Counted from the first letter of the stretch, positions 20,271-29,860 are shown. The stretch: 64,000 nt of DNA from Shewanella nanhaiensis (GCF_019457885.1 NZ_JAHZST010000014.1:60815-124814), one strand, 5' to 3'. Made by a program: numbers and translations. The notes: a model not told the origin generated them from the letters alone.

Positions 20271-20408
20271 TAGGGTTCAAATCCCTATCCCTCCGCCATA
20301 TTCAAGACGAAAGGCTACTCGAAAGAGTGGCTTTTTTTCGTTTCGAGGTAGTAGCTGACCCCTAGGGTTCCTATTATTAAAATCAGCTATCCCTCCGCCA
20401 TATTCAGA
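20271..20408. repeat. 138-base direct repeat containing the tRNA-Ser 3' end, copy 2
   Basis: This copy carries the same T arm, acceptor, CCA, terminator and altered second 3' end as copy 1. It has no 5' half, so it cannot be a tRNA gene. AAGCCTGA and TCAGGCTTTTT just after it (about 20410-20438) form another terminator. The arrangement suggests tandem duplication of the tRNA-Ser tail. Confidence 0.85.
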
Positions 20409-20634
20409 GAAGCCTGATATCGAAAATGTCAGGCTTTTTGCTATTTGCCATTTGTACACCATTTAGAAGAGAGATGCCGAAGGTGTTATTCATTTTAATG
20501 TGGAGGTGATTTATAACTGTTTGTTAGCTGTGTTGAACTTTTGATTTGCAAGGATAGTATCTTTGTTAAATTTGACATGATTGAGTGAGTTTTTCTTGTC
20601 ATAAGCGCTGAACTGGTTCAATCTGCCATTTTTG

Positions 20635-20659
20635 TCAGGATGACAAGTGCTTGTCCTGA
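20635..20659. promoter_or_regulatory. Interrupted inverted repeat before the META lipoprotein gene
   Basis: TCAGG/CCTGA and ACAAG/CTTGT form two stacked stems with a three-base bulge, 25 bases before the ATG at 20684. There is no T-run. It may be an operator or leader hairpin. The rest of 20440-20683 shows no gene. Confidence 0.35.
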
Positions 20660-20683
20660 TCTTGTTACTAAAAGGATTTTCCT

Positions 20684-21532
20684 ATGCAGTTTAAATTGAA
20701 AAAACTTGCCTTACTCTCTTCAGTTCTTATTTCTGCTTTTGCATTGCAAGCTTGCGATAGTAAAACCGTTACTCCAAATCAAGATGGCTCAATAGCCGAT
20801 AAGCAGCTCACAGAAAAGGCCAGCGTGATGAAATCACTGGATGTGAACGTGATCTATTTAGATCGCAGAATGTTACCGCCTAATGCCGTACTTGAGGTGA
20901 CACTTGAGGATGTCTCAAAAGCCGATGCGGCTTCAGAGCTTATTGCCAGCCAGACAGTAACAGAGCTTGGTGCACCTCCCTATGCGGTGAGTATTGGGTA
21001 TGATTCAAGCAATATTTTAGATAAACATAGATACAGTTTACGCGCGACAATTAAAGTTGAAGACACCTTAGTGTTTACATCGACAAGCCATATTGATCCC
21101 TTTGCTGACAATCAGGTATCACCTATTGAGATAAAACTGGATCGTGTGGTACGAAACAATGGTGCAGGTGTTAACGCTAATGCTGAGTTTAGTCATACCC
21201 ATTGGGAGTTGATGAGTTTAGCCGAGGCTCCAGTTGCTATGGGTGAGGGAGATAACGCGCTTTTTATTCAATTTAATAGCGACAAAAATGCGGTTAATGG
21301 TTTCTCTGGTTGTAATAACTTTATGGGAAGTTTTCAAACTCAAGAGGGAAAGCTGACCATGGGACCTGTGGCGGGTACGCGTAAAATGTGTGCCAAAGGG
21401 ATGGAGCAAGAGATGGCGTTTCTTGCTTCACTGGAAAGTTTTGCAAGTTATCAAGTTCAAGGTGAGACCTTAATCGTTAAGAATAACATGGGAAAAGTTG
21501 TAGCAAGGTTTGAATCCCGCGACATGGAGTAA
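20684..21532 (+). CDS. Lipoprotein with YbaY-like and META domains
   Basis: This 282-residue protein has a lipoprotein signal: LLSSVLISAFALQAC, with Cys24 as the lipid-bearing residue. Residues about 50-155 look like a YbaY/YscW-type beta domain (VNVIYLDRRMLPPNAVLEV). Residues about 165-280 form a META/HslJ domain with the hallmark NGFSGCNNFMGSF and GTRKMCAKGMEQE. HslJ-type proteins are linked to heat and novobiocin tolerance. The exact role here is unknown; envelope stability is an inference. Confidence 0.8.
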   Translation: MQFKLKKLALLSSVLISAFALQACDSKTVTPNQDGSIADKQLTEKASVMKSLDVNVIYLDRRMLPPNAVLEVTLEDVSKADAASELIASQTVTELGAPPYAVSIGYDSSNILDKHRYSLRATIKVEDTLVFTSTSHIDPFADNQVSPIEIKLDRVVRNNGAGVNANAEFSHTHWELMSLAEAPVAMGEGDNALFIQFNSDKNAVNGFSGCNNFMGSFQTQEGKLTMGPVAGTRKMCAKGMEQEMAFLASLESFASYQVQGETLIVKNNMGKVVARFESRDME

Positions 21533-21622
21533 CAGTTTAACTTTAAGTGACTGGGTATCATATATTGCTTTAAATTTAAGCATAAATACTCATATGGTCC
21601 TGAAATAGTTGTCAGTCCAATA

Positions 21623-21656
21623 AAAAATGCCGCTTCTGTTAAACAGAGCGGCATTT
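21623..21656. terminator. Bidirectional terminator between the META lipoprotein and RND pump genes
   Basis: AAAATGCCGCT and GCGGCATTTT pair across a short inner CTG/CAG stem. T-runs leave in both directions, serving the two convergent genes. Confidence 0.88.
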
Positions 21657-21687
21657 TGGTTTATGACTATTAGGTATAGCTATTAGA

Positions 21688-24600
21688 TTATTTTATCGGC
21701 TCAGGCACTAGGTTACCCTCAATACTCACTCGTGACTTACTGCCAACCAGCTTCTTAATATCCTCAATGGCAAGATATAGACAAGGTATCAACATTAAGG
21801 TCACCACTGTGGCAAACAGAACGCCAAAGGCGAGGGAAGTTGCCATTGGGATCACCATCTTCGCCTGCATACTGGTCTCTGTCATGATAGGCATCAGACC
21901 GATAAACGTGGTTAAAGAGGTGAGCATGATGGCCCTGAAACGTCGACAACCCGCCTCGAGTACTGCTCGCTTCATCTCTATGCCCGCTTCTCTGGATTTA
22001 TTGATGTAATCAACCATTACCAGTGAATCATTCACCACGACACCTGCTGCTGCAATGATACCAAATAGGGAGAGGGCGCTTAAGTCGATCCCCATGATCA
22101 TATGACCCAATACGGAACCTATGACACCGAAGGGGATCACGGCCATGATCATAAAGGGCTGTGAGTAAGATTTAAGTGGGATAGCCAGTAAGCTGTAGAT
22201 GATCAGTAGAGAGATAATAAAATCCCTTAGCTGTGTTTTAGCACTGTCCATCTGCTCTTGGATATTACCGGATACTTCACTCTTAACCCTAGGGTACTTT
22301 TTAAGTAACTCTGGCATAAAGTTATCGCGGATCTCCTCAGCCAGTTTGAAGGGCTCAGCTTGATCGGCATCGACCGAAGCCCAAACATTAATGGTACGGT
22401 TACCATTTTCACGGCGGATCCCGTTCACACCTTGAGTGACTTTGATCTCGGCAACTTCCGACAGAGGTACTTCGGCGCCTTGGGGAGTTAAAATCATCAC
22501 TTCAGAGACCTGAGCAATCGAGTTACGCTGCTCTTCTGGGTAGCGAAGCATGACTTTAATCTCTTCACCATTTCGCAATATACGCTGGGCTTCAAGGCCG
22601 TAAAAGCTGTTGCCTACTTGAGATGCGATGTTAGCTAAGGTTAAACCGAGCCCATAAGCTTGTGGTTTTAACTCAAACTGCACCTCTTTAGCACTAGATT
22701 GCCGGCTATCGTTGACATCACCGACGCCTTTAAGGGTATTGAGTTTGGCCTTGAGCTCCTTGGCAGCGGCAACCAGTTGTGTTTCATCCTTTCCTTCAAG
22801 ACGGAAGCTGATGTCGCCATCATCTCGGCCTCCACCGAATAGATTATCCTGTACATCGAAGGATTTCATCCCTGGGATCAGTGGCATCGCTTGACGCCAA
22901 AGTTCGGCAAGTTCAAAAGTATCTAATGGTCTTATTTCAGGATCCACCAGCTTAGTCATCACCTCGGCTGAGGTACGCCCCCTGAGATCAACCTGCATAT
23001 CAGAGATCATGCCTTGGCCATATTGCTCCTCTAAGCGCTTATCCACGTCATAAATTGCTTTTTCGATAGCTAGCGCTGCTGAGAGTGTGGCTTTCTCTGA
23101 GGCGTCAACGTTCATCTCGAAGCTGACACGCGGGAAGTCATGGGGGATTTTAGGTTGACCTACATAACGGATCATCCCACCTGTATAGAGGCCTGCGCAG
23201 ATCAAAATGAAGCTAATAAACATCATGATAATGGCGTAGCGATACTTTACAGCGATAGTGAGTGCTGGGCGGTAAACCTCTTTAATAAAATGCTGTAAGC
23301 CTCTATCAATCTTACCTTGGATATAGTTGACACCGTTTCTCAGCCAGTCCAAGGGGTTGCGAGAGCCTGGCTGTATCACTTTCTTCTGTTTCATTCTCGC
23401 CAAGTGAGCAGGCAAAATAAGTTTTGACTCCACTAAAGAGAAGATGAGACAGAGTATGACGACATAGCCAATCGCTTGCCCGAACGCAGAGGAGGGGCCT
23501 TCACCAAGTGTGATAGGCAGGAAAGCGGCAATGGTGGTTAATACACCAAAGGTTGCTGGCATAGCAACACGCTTTACGCCTCGTATGACACTTTCTAAGC
23601 TTTGACCACTGCGCTCACACTCATCATGGGCGCTCTCTCCCATTACAATGGCATCATCGACGACAATACCTAATACCAAAATAAAGGCGAAGAGACTGAT
23701 AACATTAACGGTTACGTCGATCATTCCCATTGGCATAAAGAGTAAGGTACCAAGGAAACAAACTGGTAGTCCCATCATTACCCAGAATGCGAGCCTAACG
23801 CGTAGGAAGAGGGCAAGCATCAAAAAGACTAAGACAGCGCCCGATTTCATACTGTCGAGCATGAGATCTAAGCGACCCTCTAGGTAGTAGGTCATATCGA
23901 CCCAGGTCTCTAGTTTTAGGCCTTCAGGTAATACCTCTTGCTTTTCGGTGACATACTTTTTAACTACATCGGCAACATCGGTCATGCTTTGATCGTTAGC
24001 TGCGCCGATAAAGAAGGTGACAGAGTTTTTACCGTTGAATTTAGAGTGCTGTATTCCCTCTTCGAAGCCATCAATAACTGTGGCGATATCTCCAAGTAAT
24101 ACCGTTGTACCATCATCTAAGGTAATGAGTGGCAGGTTTTCAAACTCATAGCCAACATAGGCTTGGTTTTGTACCCTGAGATTGATATAACCATTTTCGG
24201 CGCGGATCTGGCCAGCTGACATGTTTCTTGAAAATCCACGCACCGCATTTGCCACGTCGTTAAAACTTAAACCAAACTCCCTTAATCTGTCTTTACTGAC
24301 CTCGATGGCGATCTCATAGCCAAGCCCGCTATAAAACTCAGTGATATTGACTAATGGGAGTTGCATTAACTCATCATGAATCTTTTCACCTAGCTCTTTT
24401 AGCTGTCTATGTGTCATATCCCCGTAAAGACTCATATAGAGCACCTCTTGACGGAGTTTTATGCGCTCGACCTTTGGTCTCTCCATGCCATCTGGAAAGC
24501 TTGAGATTGAGTCAATTTCAGATTTAATCTCATCGAGGACGATTTGTGGATCGTATGAGTCCTCAATTCGAAAATAGCCTGTGGCCGAGTTACGATTTGA

Positions 24601-24903
24601 ATAGGTGATCACACGCTTTAGGCCTTGAACACTCTCCAGAGCCTCTTCAACTTTAATGGTGATCCCCTCTTCGACCTCCTGTGGTGCCGCACCAGGATAG
24701 AAAGCATTAAACTCAACCCAGTTTATTTCAACTTGGGGGAAAAACTGTTTACGTATGGTGTCTGCTGTCAGTAATCCACCAAGAATGATGATGATCATGA
24801 GTAGATTGGCGGCAACACTGTTTCTGGCAAACCAGGCTATGATCCCTCTTTCTGTATCTTCGTGAGAGGGGGGAGTCGTGCCTTTTTCGTTGGTTACTGT
24901 CAT
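21688..24903 (-). CDS. RND-family efflux permease
   Basis: This is a 1071-residue inner-membrane proton-driven pump of the AcrB/MexB superfamily. TM1 lies near residue 30. A large periplasmic porter domain follows, then TM2-6 with VVDDAIVMGES carrying the two aspartates of the proton relay, a second porter domain, and TM8-12. TM10 reads VVNDSLVMVDYIN, so the lysine of the AcrB relay is not conserved, as in several divergent RND groups. The gene is four bases from its membrane fusion partner. The substrate cannot be told from sequence, and no outer-membrane channel gene is adjacent. Confidence 0.93.
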   Translation of the reverse strand: MTVTNEKGTTPPSHEDTERGIIAWFARNSVAANLLMIIIILGGLLTADTIRKQFFPQVEINWVEFNAFYPGAAPQEVEEGITIKVEEALESVQGLKRVITYSNRNSATGYFRIEDSYDPQIVLDEIKSEIDSISSFPDGMERPKVERIKLRQEVLYMSLYGDMTHRQLKELGEKIHDELMQLPLVNITEFYSGLGYEIAIEVSKDRLREFGLSFNDVANAVRGFSRNMSAGQIRAENGYINLRVQNQAYVGYEFENLPLITLDDGTTVLLGDIATVIDGFEEGIQHSKFNGKNSVTFFIGAANDQSMTDVADVVKKYVTEKQEVLPEGLKLETWVDMTYYLEGRLDLMLDSMKSGAVLVFLMLALFLRVRLAFWVMMGLPVCFLGTLLFMPMGMIDVTVNVISLFAFILVLGIVVDDAIVMGESAHDECERSGQSLESVIRGVKRVAMPATFGVLTTIAAFLPITLGEGPSSAFGQAIGYVVILCLIFSLVESKLILPAHLARMKQKKVIQPGSRNPLDWLRNGVNYIQGKIDRGLQHFIKEVYRPALTIAVKYRYAIIMMFISFILICAGLYTGGMIRYVGQPKIPHDFPRVSFEMNVDASEKATLSAALAIEKAIYDVDKRLEEQYGQGMISDMQVDLRGRTSAEVMTKLVDPEIRPLDTFELAELWRQAMPLIPGMKSFDVQDNLFGGGRDDGDISFRLEGKDETQLVAAAKELKAKLNTLKGVGDVNDSRQSSAKEVQFELKPQAYGLGLTLANIASQVGNSFYGLEAQRILRNGEEIKVMLRYPEEQRNSIAQVSEVMILTPQGAEVPLSEVAEIKVTQGVNGIRRENGNRTINVWASVDADQAEPFKLAEEIRDNFMPELLKKYPRVKSEVSGNIQEQMDSAKTQLRDFIISLLIIYSLLAIPLKSYSQPFMIMAVIPFGVIGSVLGHMIMGIDLSALSLFGIIAAAGVVVNDSLVMVDYINKSREAGIEMKRAVLEAGCRRFRAIMLTSLTTFIGLMPIMTETSMQAKMVIPMATSLAFGVLFATVVTLMLIPCLYLAIEDIKKLVGSKSRVSIEGNLVPEPIK

Positions 24904-24906
24904 GGA

Positions 24907-26106
24907 TTACTCCTTCTCTTCCATGGCAAGTTGAGTATCAGGCTCTTCACCTTCACTATCTTGCTGCAGTAACTTATCTTCTGGTAAGGCTAGTTTCATC
25001 CCCTCGACTGGGTAATCTAATGCAGAGGTGATCACCTCCATGTCTTGAGTCAAACCATCAGATATCACCACCTCTGCGCCAGATTGACGGATCACATTGA
25101 CATCTTTATAGCGAAGCTTCTTATCGCTATCGAGTATGGCTATCTGTCCATTGATGACTAAGTGTCTTGGCATAACCACGACATCGCCAGCATCAGTACC
25201 TGCAATATTCGCTGTTACATAGGTACCGTATCTGAGCTCGCTCTTATCGGACTCTAAACCGTAAGGGTCAATGACTTCGGCAACTAAATAGGTCATGCGA
25301 CTACGACTGTCAATCACGCCTTCGCTTCGAACTATCTTTCCTACCCACTCCTGTTTGCTGCCACCGAGATCGGCCACTAAAGTCACATCGGCATCTTTGC
25401 CCTTATTAACTAGGTATTGGATCTCTTTATCCGCCAGAGGCAAACGGATCTCTGCTTTATGGGTGCTCAATACTTTTCCAAGTTTTGTTCCCATGCTTAC
25501 ATAAGAGCCTAAGCCAATATTGCGGCTCTCAATGAGTGCATCGTAAGGGGCTTTGATGATGGTGCGCTCTACATTACGTTTTGCGCGTTTAAGGCCTGCT
25601 TCTGAGGAGTTTAGCTTAGCAAGCTCTTGGGCAAGTTGTGGTTTACGTAAACTCAGTTCAGTAGGCACGCCATCTTTAATGCGTTTCCACTCCTCTTCTG
25701 CGACTTTACCAAACGCTTTCTCTTGGACTAATGTGGCCCGAGCCGAAGCAAGTTTTGCTTCAGCATCAATGAGATCGGCATCATAATCACTAGAGTCGAT
25801 TCTGGCGAGGATATCGCCTTTTTTAACAAACCCACCGCGAACAAAGGTATCAGATAGAAAGACAATCTCCCCATTTACCTGAGAGACTAATTCTGTTTCA
25901 TACTTAGCATTGACAACGCCGTATGAGTTTACCTTAAAAGTCATTGGCTCAAGCTTTACCTGCTTTACGGCAACGAGTGGGGTGTTGTCTACTGCTTCTT
26001 TCTCTTCCGGTGGCTTTTTCAATGCTGAAATTGCTAAGAAACTTCCAATCCCTATTGAGATAACAGCAATAGGCAAAATAATCTGTTTTTTTGTAGCCAC
26101 AAACAC
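24907..26106 (-). CDS. RND efflux periplasmic adaptor (membrane fusion protein)
   Basis: This 399-residue HlyD/AcrA-type adaptor bridges the RND permease to an outer-membrane channel. An N-terminal hydrophobic anchor lies at residues 8-30. A lipoyl-like half (GEIVFLSDTFVRGGFVKKGD), a coiled-coil hairpin (about 110-175), the second half (IIKAPYDALIESRNIGLGSY) and a beta-barrel follow. It is the first gene of the pump operon and has an inverted repeat just upstream. Confidence 0.92.
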   Translation of the reverse strand: MFVATKKQIILPIAVISIGIGSFLAISALKKPPEEKEAVDNTPLVAVKQVKLEPMTFKVNSYGVVNAKYETELVSQVNGEIVFLSDTFVRGGFVKKGDILARIDSSDYDADLIDAEAKLASARATLVQEKAFGKVAEEEWKRIKDGVPTELSLRKPQLAQELAKLNSSEAGLKRAKRNVERTIIKAPYDALIESRNIGLGSYVSMGTKLGKVLSTHKAEIRLPLADKEIQYLVNKGKDADVTLVADLGGSKQEWVGKIVRSEGVIDSRSRMTYLVAEVIDPYGLESDKSELRYGTYVTANIAGTDAGDVVVMPRHLVINGQIAILDSDKKLRYKDVNVIRQSGAEVVISDGLTQDMEVITSALDYPVEGMKLALPEDKLLQQDSEGEEPDTQLAMEEKE

Positions 26107-26140
26107 TTCCTCTTGTTGAAGCCTGTATTTTTTGTTTTAC

Positions 26141-26174
26141 GACAATCTAAATTATTTGAATGACTTAGGTTGTC
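26141..26174. promoter_or_regulatory. Inverted repeat upstream of the RND pump operon
   Basis: GACAATCTAA and TTAGGTTGTC are ten-base arms (one G-T) separated by 14 bases, 35 bases before the adaptor start on the minus strand. The place suits an efflux repressor, but no regulator gene lies next to the operon. The remainder of 26107-26523 contains no gene. Confidence 0.45.
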
Positions 26175-26523
26175 TATTCTATTAGGTGGATAAAAAACTC
26201 CCAACGCTCACATGTTAATGGATGTGGGGGAATGTTACATCCGTATTGTGTAAATTTATGTGTCGTTTATATTTTTAACTAGGAGAGTGCTTAAAAGAGC
26301 GGCTATTTAATCTGTTATACCAATGATTGCATGGGATGTAGATTATTAGGCGAAAATGCTTATGTTGTTGATCTGTATCAATCTGAGACTGGATTGAGCT
26401 TGTTTGGTGTTTTTTGTGTTATCAGAAACTGGCATGATGATTATACCTAGTCAAGGTTAATTAGAGTAAGGGTTAAATGCTCCCTAAAGCCCGTTATTAG
26501 CAGTTCTAGCTTAAGGACGATAT

Positions 26524-26898
26524 ATGAATGATTTAGACCATAGGCCCGGCGTTAAAGAGATAAATTTAGTGAGGAGAAACCTCAAGTTAGAGGGGGTGAC
26601 AGAGGATAATAGAGAGGCGATTATCTTGGAGATCGATACTCTAGTGGGGATTGAGAGTGTCTCCTTCGATGCATCAACGGCGACGATTAATATGGCCTAC
26701 GATGCGACGCATTGCGATCTCGATGGCATAGAGGCCTTGTTACAAGCCCATGGCGCGGATACTTCACAGGGGTTATGGACCAAAATTAAAGAGGGTTATT
26801 ATAAGTTTGTCGATCAAAACATCAAAGATAATGATGAACACGACCCTCATTGCTGTAATGCTATGCCAAAGGCGCTGCCAGGTAGCCGGAAAAAGTAA
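26524..26898 (+). CDS. Small protein with HMA-like fold and Cys/His tail
   Basis: The 124-residue cytoplasmic protein has a ferredoxin-like pattern in residues 12-75 (INLVRRNLKLEGVTEDNREA, then VSFDASTATINMAYD) that resembles heavy-metal-associated domains, but it lacks their CxxC. The C-terminal tail HDPHCCNAMPKALPGSRKK has two histidines and a Cys-Cys pair that could bind metal. It resembles uncharacterised cation-transporter-like proteins. Function unknown; a metal-binding role is inferred. Confidence 0.6.
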   Translation: MNDLDHRPGVKEINLVRRNLKLEGVTEDNREAIILEIDTLVGIESVSFDASTATINMAYDATHCDLDGIEALLQAHGADTSQGLWTKIKEGYYKFVDQNIKDNDEHDPHCCNAMPKALPGSRKK

Positions 26899-26992
26899 CC
26901 TATTTCGACCATGGGCGCATGAAAGAGTCGGTTTAGCACTGTACTTTTAACATATTGCTTTGAACACAGTGCTTTTAACATTGAGCCTTTAA

Positions 26993-28246
26993 CTAACATT
27001 GAACTTTCGGTAGATCGTTCCAGCACGTGGTGTATTGTGGAGTCAGGTATTGCCGTTTCATGCTCCATTTAGGTGAGCTTCCTTGCGCGGCCATAAAGAG
27101 AGAGTCTGGGCCATATTTTAGGTTTAGGCTGTCATAGACCTTCATTAAAGCGGGATCGACAGTTGGTGCAAAGAGGTCTTGCTGCAGGCGCTTCTCATTG
27201 ATGAGGTCAATTAAACCCACGCCAATTTTATAGTAGCGTACGCCTGAGCGAAACTTTTCTGCTGCCACTTGGTTGGCTACTCGCGTAAGCTCCCCTGTAT
27301 CATTGGTTGGATAGGCGAAACGCTGGGTGTGTTTAAAGCTTGATGGTCGAGAGTCAAAAGGGGAGCTGGAGGCAAAAACGAGTAATACTGAGCACAAAGA
27401 ACCTTGGGCTCTTGCCTTGCTGGTGGCGATGCCAATATGTGTGCTTAGGGCTTGCTGCAAAGAGTTGAGATCGGTGATCCTATTTCCTACACTTCGAGTG
27501 GAGAAGATCTGCTGTTTATCGGCTCTGACTTGATCCCAACCTTTACAGATCTCCCCGTTAAGCTCGCGAACGGTACGCTCAACCTCTGTGTTAAACTGTT
27601 TCTTCACTAGACTAGGTGCCATCTGCGATAGCTCATAGGCGTTTTTTACTCCCATCATATCAAGCTGTTTAGCCAGACGGCGTCCTATTCCCCATACATC
27701 TGAAGGGAGCATCTTAAGTAGAATCTCTTTTCGTTGGAATGGGTTATCTATTACGCAGACACCTTGGTATCCCTCCTGTTTTTTAGCTGCATGATTAGCG
27801 GCTTTTGCCAAGGTTAAGGTGGAGCCAATCCCAACGCTAACAGGCAAGCGCGTCTCCTTCCAAACAGCGCGTCTGATCTTATGTCCATGTTCTATTAAAC
27901 AGGGGATAGCGGGGTAGCTACGCTCAAAAGAGAGAAAGGACTCATCTATGCTGTAGATATGTTGCTCTGGAGCAAATCGCCCAATCACCTCCATTAATCT
28001 GACCGAGAGGGAGCCATAGAGCTCATAGTTCGAGCTTAGTGCAATAATCCCTAAGCGTTCACATTGAGCTTTTATCTTAAAGTAAGGTTCAAACTTGGGG
28101 ATCCCAGACTCTACGGCTTGACGATTAGCCGCAACGATGCAGCCGTCATTATTGGAAAGCACAATAATGGGATGTCCTCTCCACTCTGGTCTGAAAACTT
28201 GCTCAGCACTGCAATAAAAAGAGTTGGCATCGACGAGTGCAAACAT
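26993..28246 (-). CDS. umuC: DNA polymerase V catalytic subunit UmuC
   Basis: This Y-family translesion polymerase has 417 residues (E. coli UmuC has 422). The N-terminus MFALVDANSFYCSAEQVFRP supplies the first catalytic aspartate. SIDESFLSF carries the second acidic pair, and the helix-hairpin-helix DVWGIGRRLAKQLDMMG and little-finger domain follow. It lies 43 bases after umuD, behind a LexA box. Confidence 0.95.
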   Translation of the reverse strand: MFALVDANSFYCSAEQVFRPEWRGHPIIVLSNNDGCIVAANRQAVESGIPKFEPYFKIKAQCERLGIIALSSNYELYGSLSVRLMEVIGRFAPEQHIYSIDESFLSFERSYPAIPCLIEHGHKIRRAVWKETRLPVSVGIGSTLTLAKAANHAAKKQEGYQGVCVIDNPFQRKEILLKMLPSDVWGIGRRLAKQLDMMGVKNAYELSQMAPSLVKKQFNTEVERTVRELNGEICKGWDQVRADKQQIFSTRSVGNRITDLNSLQQALSTHIGIATSKARAQGSLCSVLLVFASSSPFDSRPSSFKHTQRFAYPTNDTGELTRVANQVAAEKFRSGVRYYKIGVGLIDLINEKRLQQDLFAPTVDPALMKVYDSLNLKYGPDSLFMAAQGSSPKWSMKRQYLTPQYTTCWNDLPKVQC

Positions 28247-28289
28247 GGTTATCTCGGCTTTAGTATATAGATGAGGTTAAAAAAATTCA

Positions 28290-28718
28290 TCATAATTGAC
28301 ATAGATTAGAGCCTCCGCCAGTAAACAGTGGGCTTGCTCTGTGGCAGCGTATTGAGCGGATCACAACCCCCTCTATAGAAAACTGATCATATTCATGTAT
28401 GGTGACAACTTGATGCTCTTCGTTAGCTGAGAGTAATAACTTTCTTTTGGTATCAATTATTTTGCAGACAAAAGAGCCATTATAGTTTGCAACAATGATG
28501 TCTTGATTGGTGACGGTAACATGCCTGTCAACAATCAGAATATCTCCATCAAATATTCCTACACCTTGCATTGAGTTTCCGCTAGCCCGAGCGAGAAAGG
28601 TGGCACTAGGGTGCTCGACCAGCAGTTCATCTAAACTTAATTCGAGTTGTTTATAGTCTGCTGCCGGGCTTTCGAAACCTGTAATACCTGCGCTGGCAGA
28701 GATGGTGATAAGTTTCAT
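28290..28718 (-). CDS. umuD: UmuD, self-cleaving subunit of DNA polymerase V
   Basis: The 142-residue S24-family protein is cleaved with RecA help to UmuD', which forms Pol V with UmuC. The nucleophile Ser49 (ASGNSM) and general base Lys86 are spaced 37 apart, as S60/K97 in E. coli. The N-terminal arm before the cleavage site is only about 13 residues against 24, and the predicted scissile bond is Thr13-Gly14 in ITGFESPAADY rather than Cys-Gly or Ala-Gly. A 16-base LexA site lies 22 bases upstream. Confidence 0.93.
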   Translation of the reverse strand: MKLITISASAGITGFESPAADYKQLELSLDELLVEHPSATFLARASGNSMQGVGIFDGDILIVDRHVTVTNQDIIVANYNGSFVCKIIDTKRKLLLSANEEHQVVTIHEYDQFSIEGVVIRSIRCHRASPLFTGGGSNLCQL

Positions 28719-28739
28719 AGTTGATAATGTTACCGTGCA

Positions 28740-28755
28740 CTGTGTTTTTATACAG
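28740..28755 (-). promoter_or_regulatory. LexA (SOS) box of umuDC
   Basis: CTGTGTTTTTATACAG matches the consensus CTGT-N8-ACAG exactly and has the usual AT-rich centre. It lies 22 bases before the umuD ATG, as expected for a LexA-repressed SOS promoter. Confidence 0.9.
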
Positions 28756-28910
28756 TATTAGTTTAGCAGTAATCTTTACACTGGCAATCTTTTTCAGGAA
28801 TTAGGGGTTAATCAAGCGCTAAGATGCGACATTGCGCAGTTCTTTACAGTTAATCGTTTTCAAACCAGATGAATTTGGTAGAATAAAGCTGAATAATAGG
28901 AGAGTTATCA

Positions 28911-29831
28911 ATGTCAGTTTATGTTGTGGGCCATAAGATCCCAGATTCAGATTCAATTTGTGGTGCAATTGCACTTGCTTACCTGAAAAATCAGATCGGT
29001 GAAGCTGCGATTGCGGCTCGTTTAGGTGAGTTGTCGCCTGAAACAGCGTTTATTTTAGAGAAGTTTGGTTTCGAATCGCCAGAGTTTAAGACAAGCTATG
29101 CAGGTGAAGAGGTTTATATCGTCGACCACTCTGAGCTAACTCAGGCTCCGGACGATATTGCTGAGGCTACGATTGTTGGTATTGTCGACCATCATAAATT
29201 AGGCGACCTGACCACATCTACACCACTTGAGTGCTGGATCCGTCCTGTTGGTTGCAGTAATACCATTATTAAGATGATGTACGATTTCCACAATGTGGAG
29301 ATCCCACAAGATATCGCCGGTATCATGATGTGTGCCATCTTAAGCGATACGGTTATCTTCAAATCTCCAACCTGCACAACTGCTGATATTAAATGTGTTG
29401 AAGCACTGGCTGAGATAGCTGGAATTGAAGATTTCAAAGCTGTTGGCATGGATATGTTCAAGGTGAAGTCTGCCGTTGAAGGTACACCAGCACGTGATCT
29501 TGTTATGCGTGATTTTAAAGACTTCAATATGAACGGTAATAAGATAGGTATTGGCCAACTTGAAGTTATTGACCTATCTGTGTTTGATGACATTAAAGCT
29601 GAGCTTGAAGCCGATATTGCGGCCTTGAAAGCAGAAGGTGAGCGTCACAGCGTGATTTTATTGCTGACCGATATCATGAAAGAGGGCTCTGAGCTACTTG
29701 TGGTGAGTGATGATTCAAACTTAATCGAACGCGCTTACGGTAAAGCATGTGAGAATGACAGAGTTTGGCTCGATGGTGTATTAAGCCGTAAGAAGCAGAT
29801 CGTTCCTCAATTGCAGGAAGCATTAGCTTAA
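28911..29831 (+). CDS. ppaC: Manganese-dependent inorganic pyrophosphatase (family II)
   Basis: This cytoplasmic DHH-family enzyme hydrolyses pyrophosphate to phosphate, driving biosynthesis. The 306 residues contain the metal-binding GHKIPDSDSI at 7-16, VDHSE, the signature VDHHK near 87-91, and the C-terminal substrate-binding SRKKQ. GGAGAG precedes the ATG. It is a single gene with its own terminator. Confidence 0.95.
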   Translation: MSVYVVGHKIPDSDSICGAIALAYLKNQIGEAAIAARLGELSPETAFILEKFGFESPEFKTSYAGEEVYIVDHSELTQAPDDIAEATIVGIVDHHKLGDLTTSTPLECWIRPVGCSNTIIKMMYDFHNVEIPQDIAGIMMCAILSDTVIFKSPTCTTADIKCVEALAEIAGIEDFKAVGMDMFKVKSAVEGTPARDLVMRDFKDFNMNGNKIGIGQLEVIDLSVFDDIKAELEADIAALKAEGERHSVILLLTDIMKEGSELLVVSDDSNLIERAYGKACENDRVWLDGVLSRKKQIVPQLQEALA

Positions 29832-29860
29832 AGCAGAAACCTGCTTAGTTAATGAATGAA

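Noticed and set aside
20061-20408. CRISPR array or attachment sites of a resident mobile element at the tRNA-Ser repeats
   Set aside because: There are only two 138-base units, with terminators and tRNA ends inside, no spacers of equal length, and no integrase or cargo between them.
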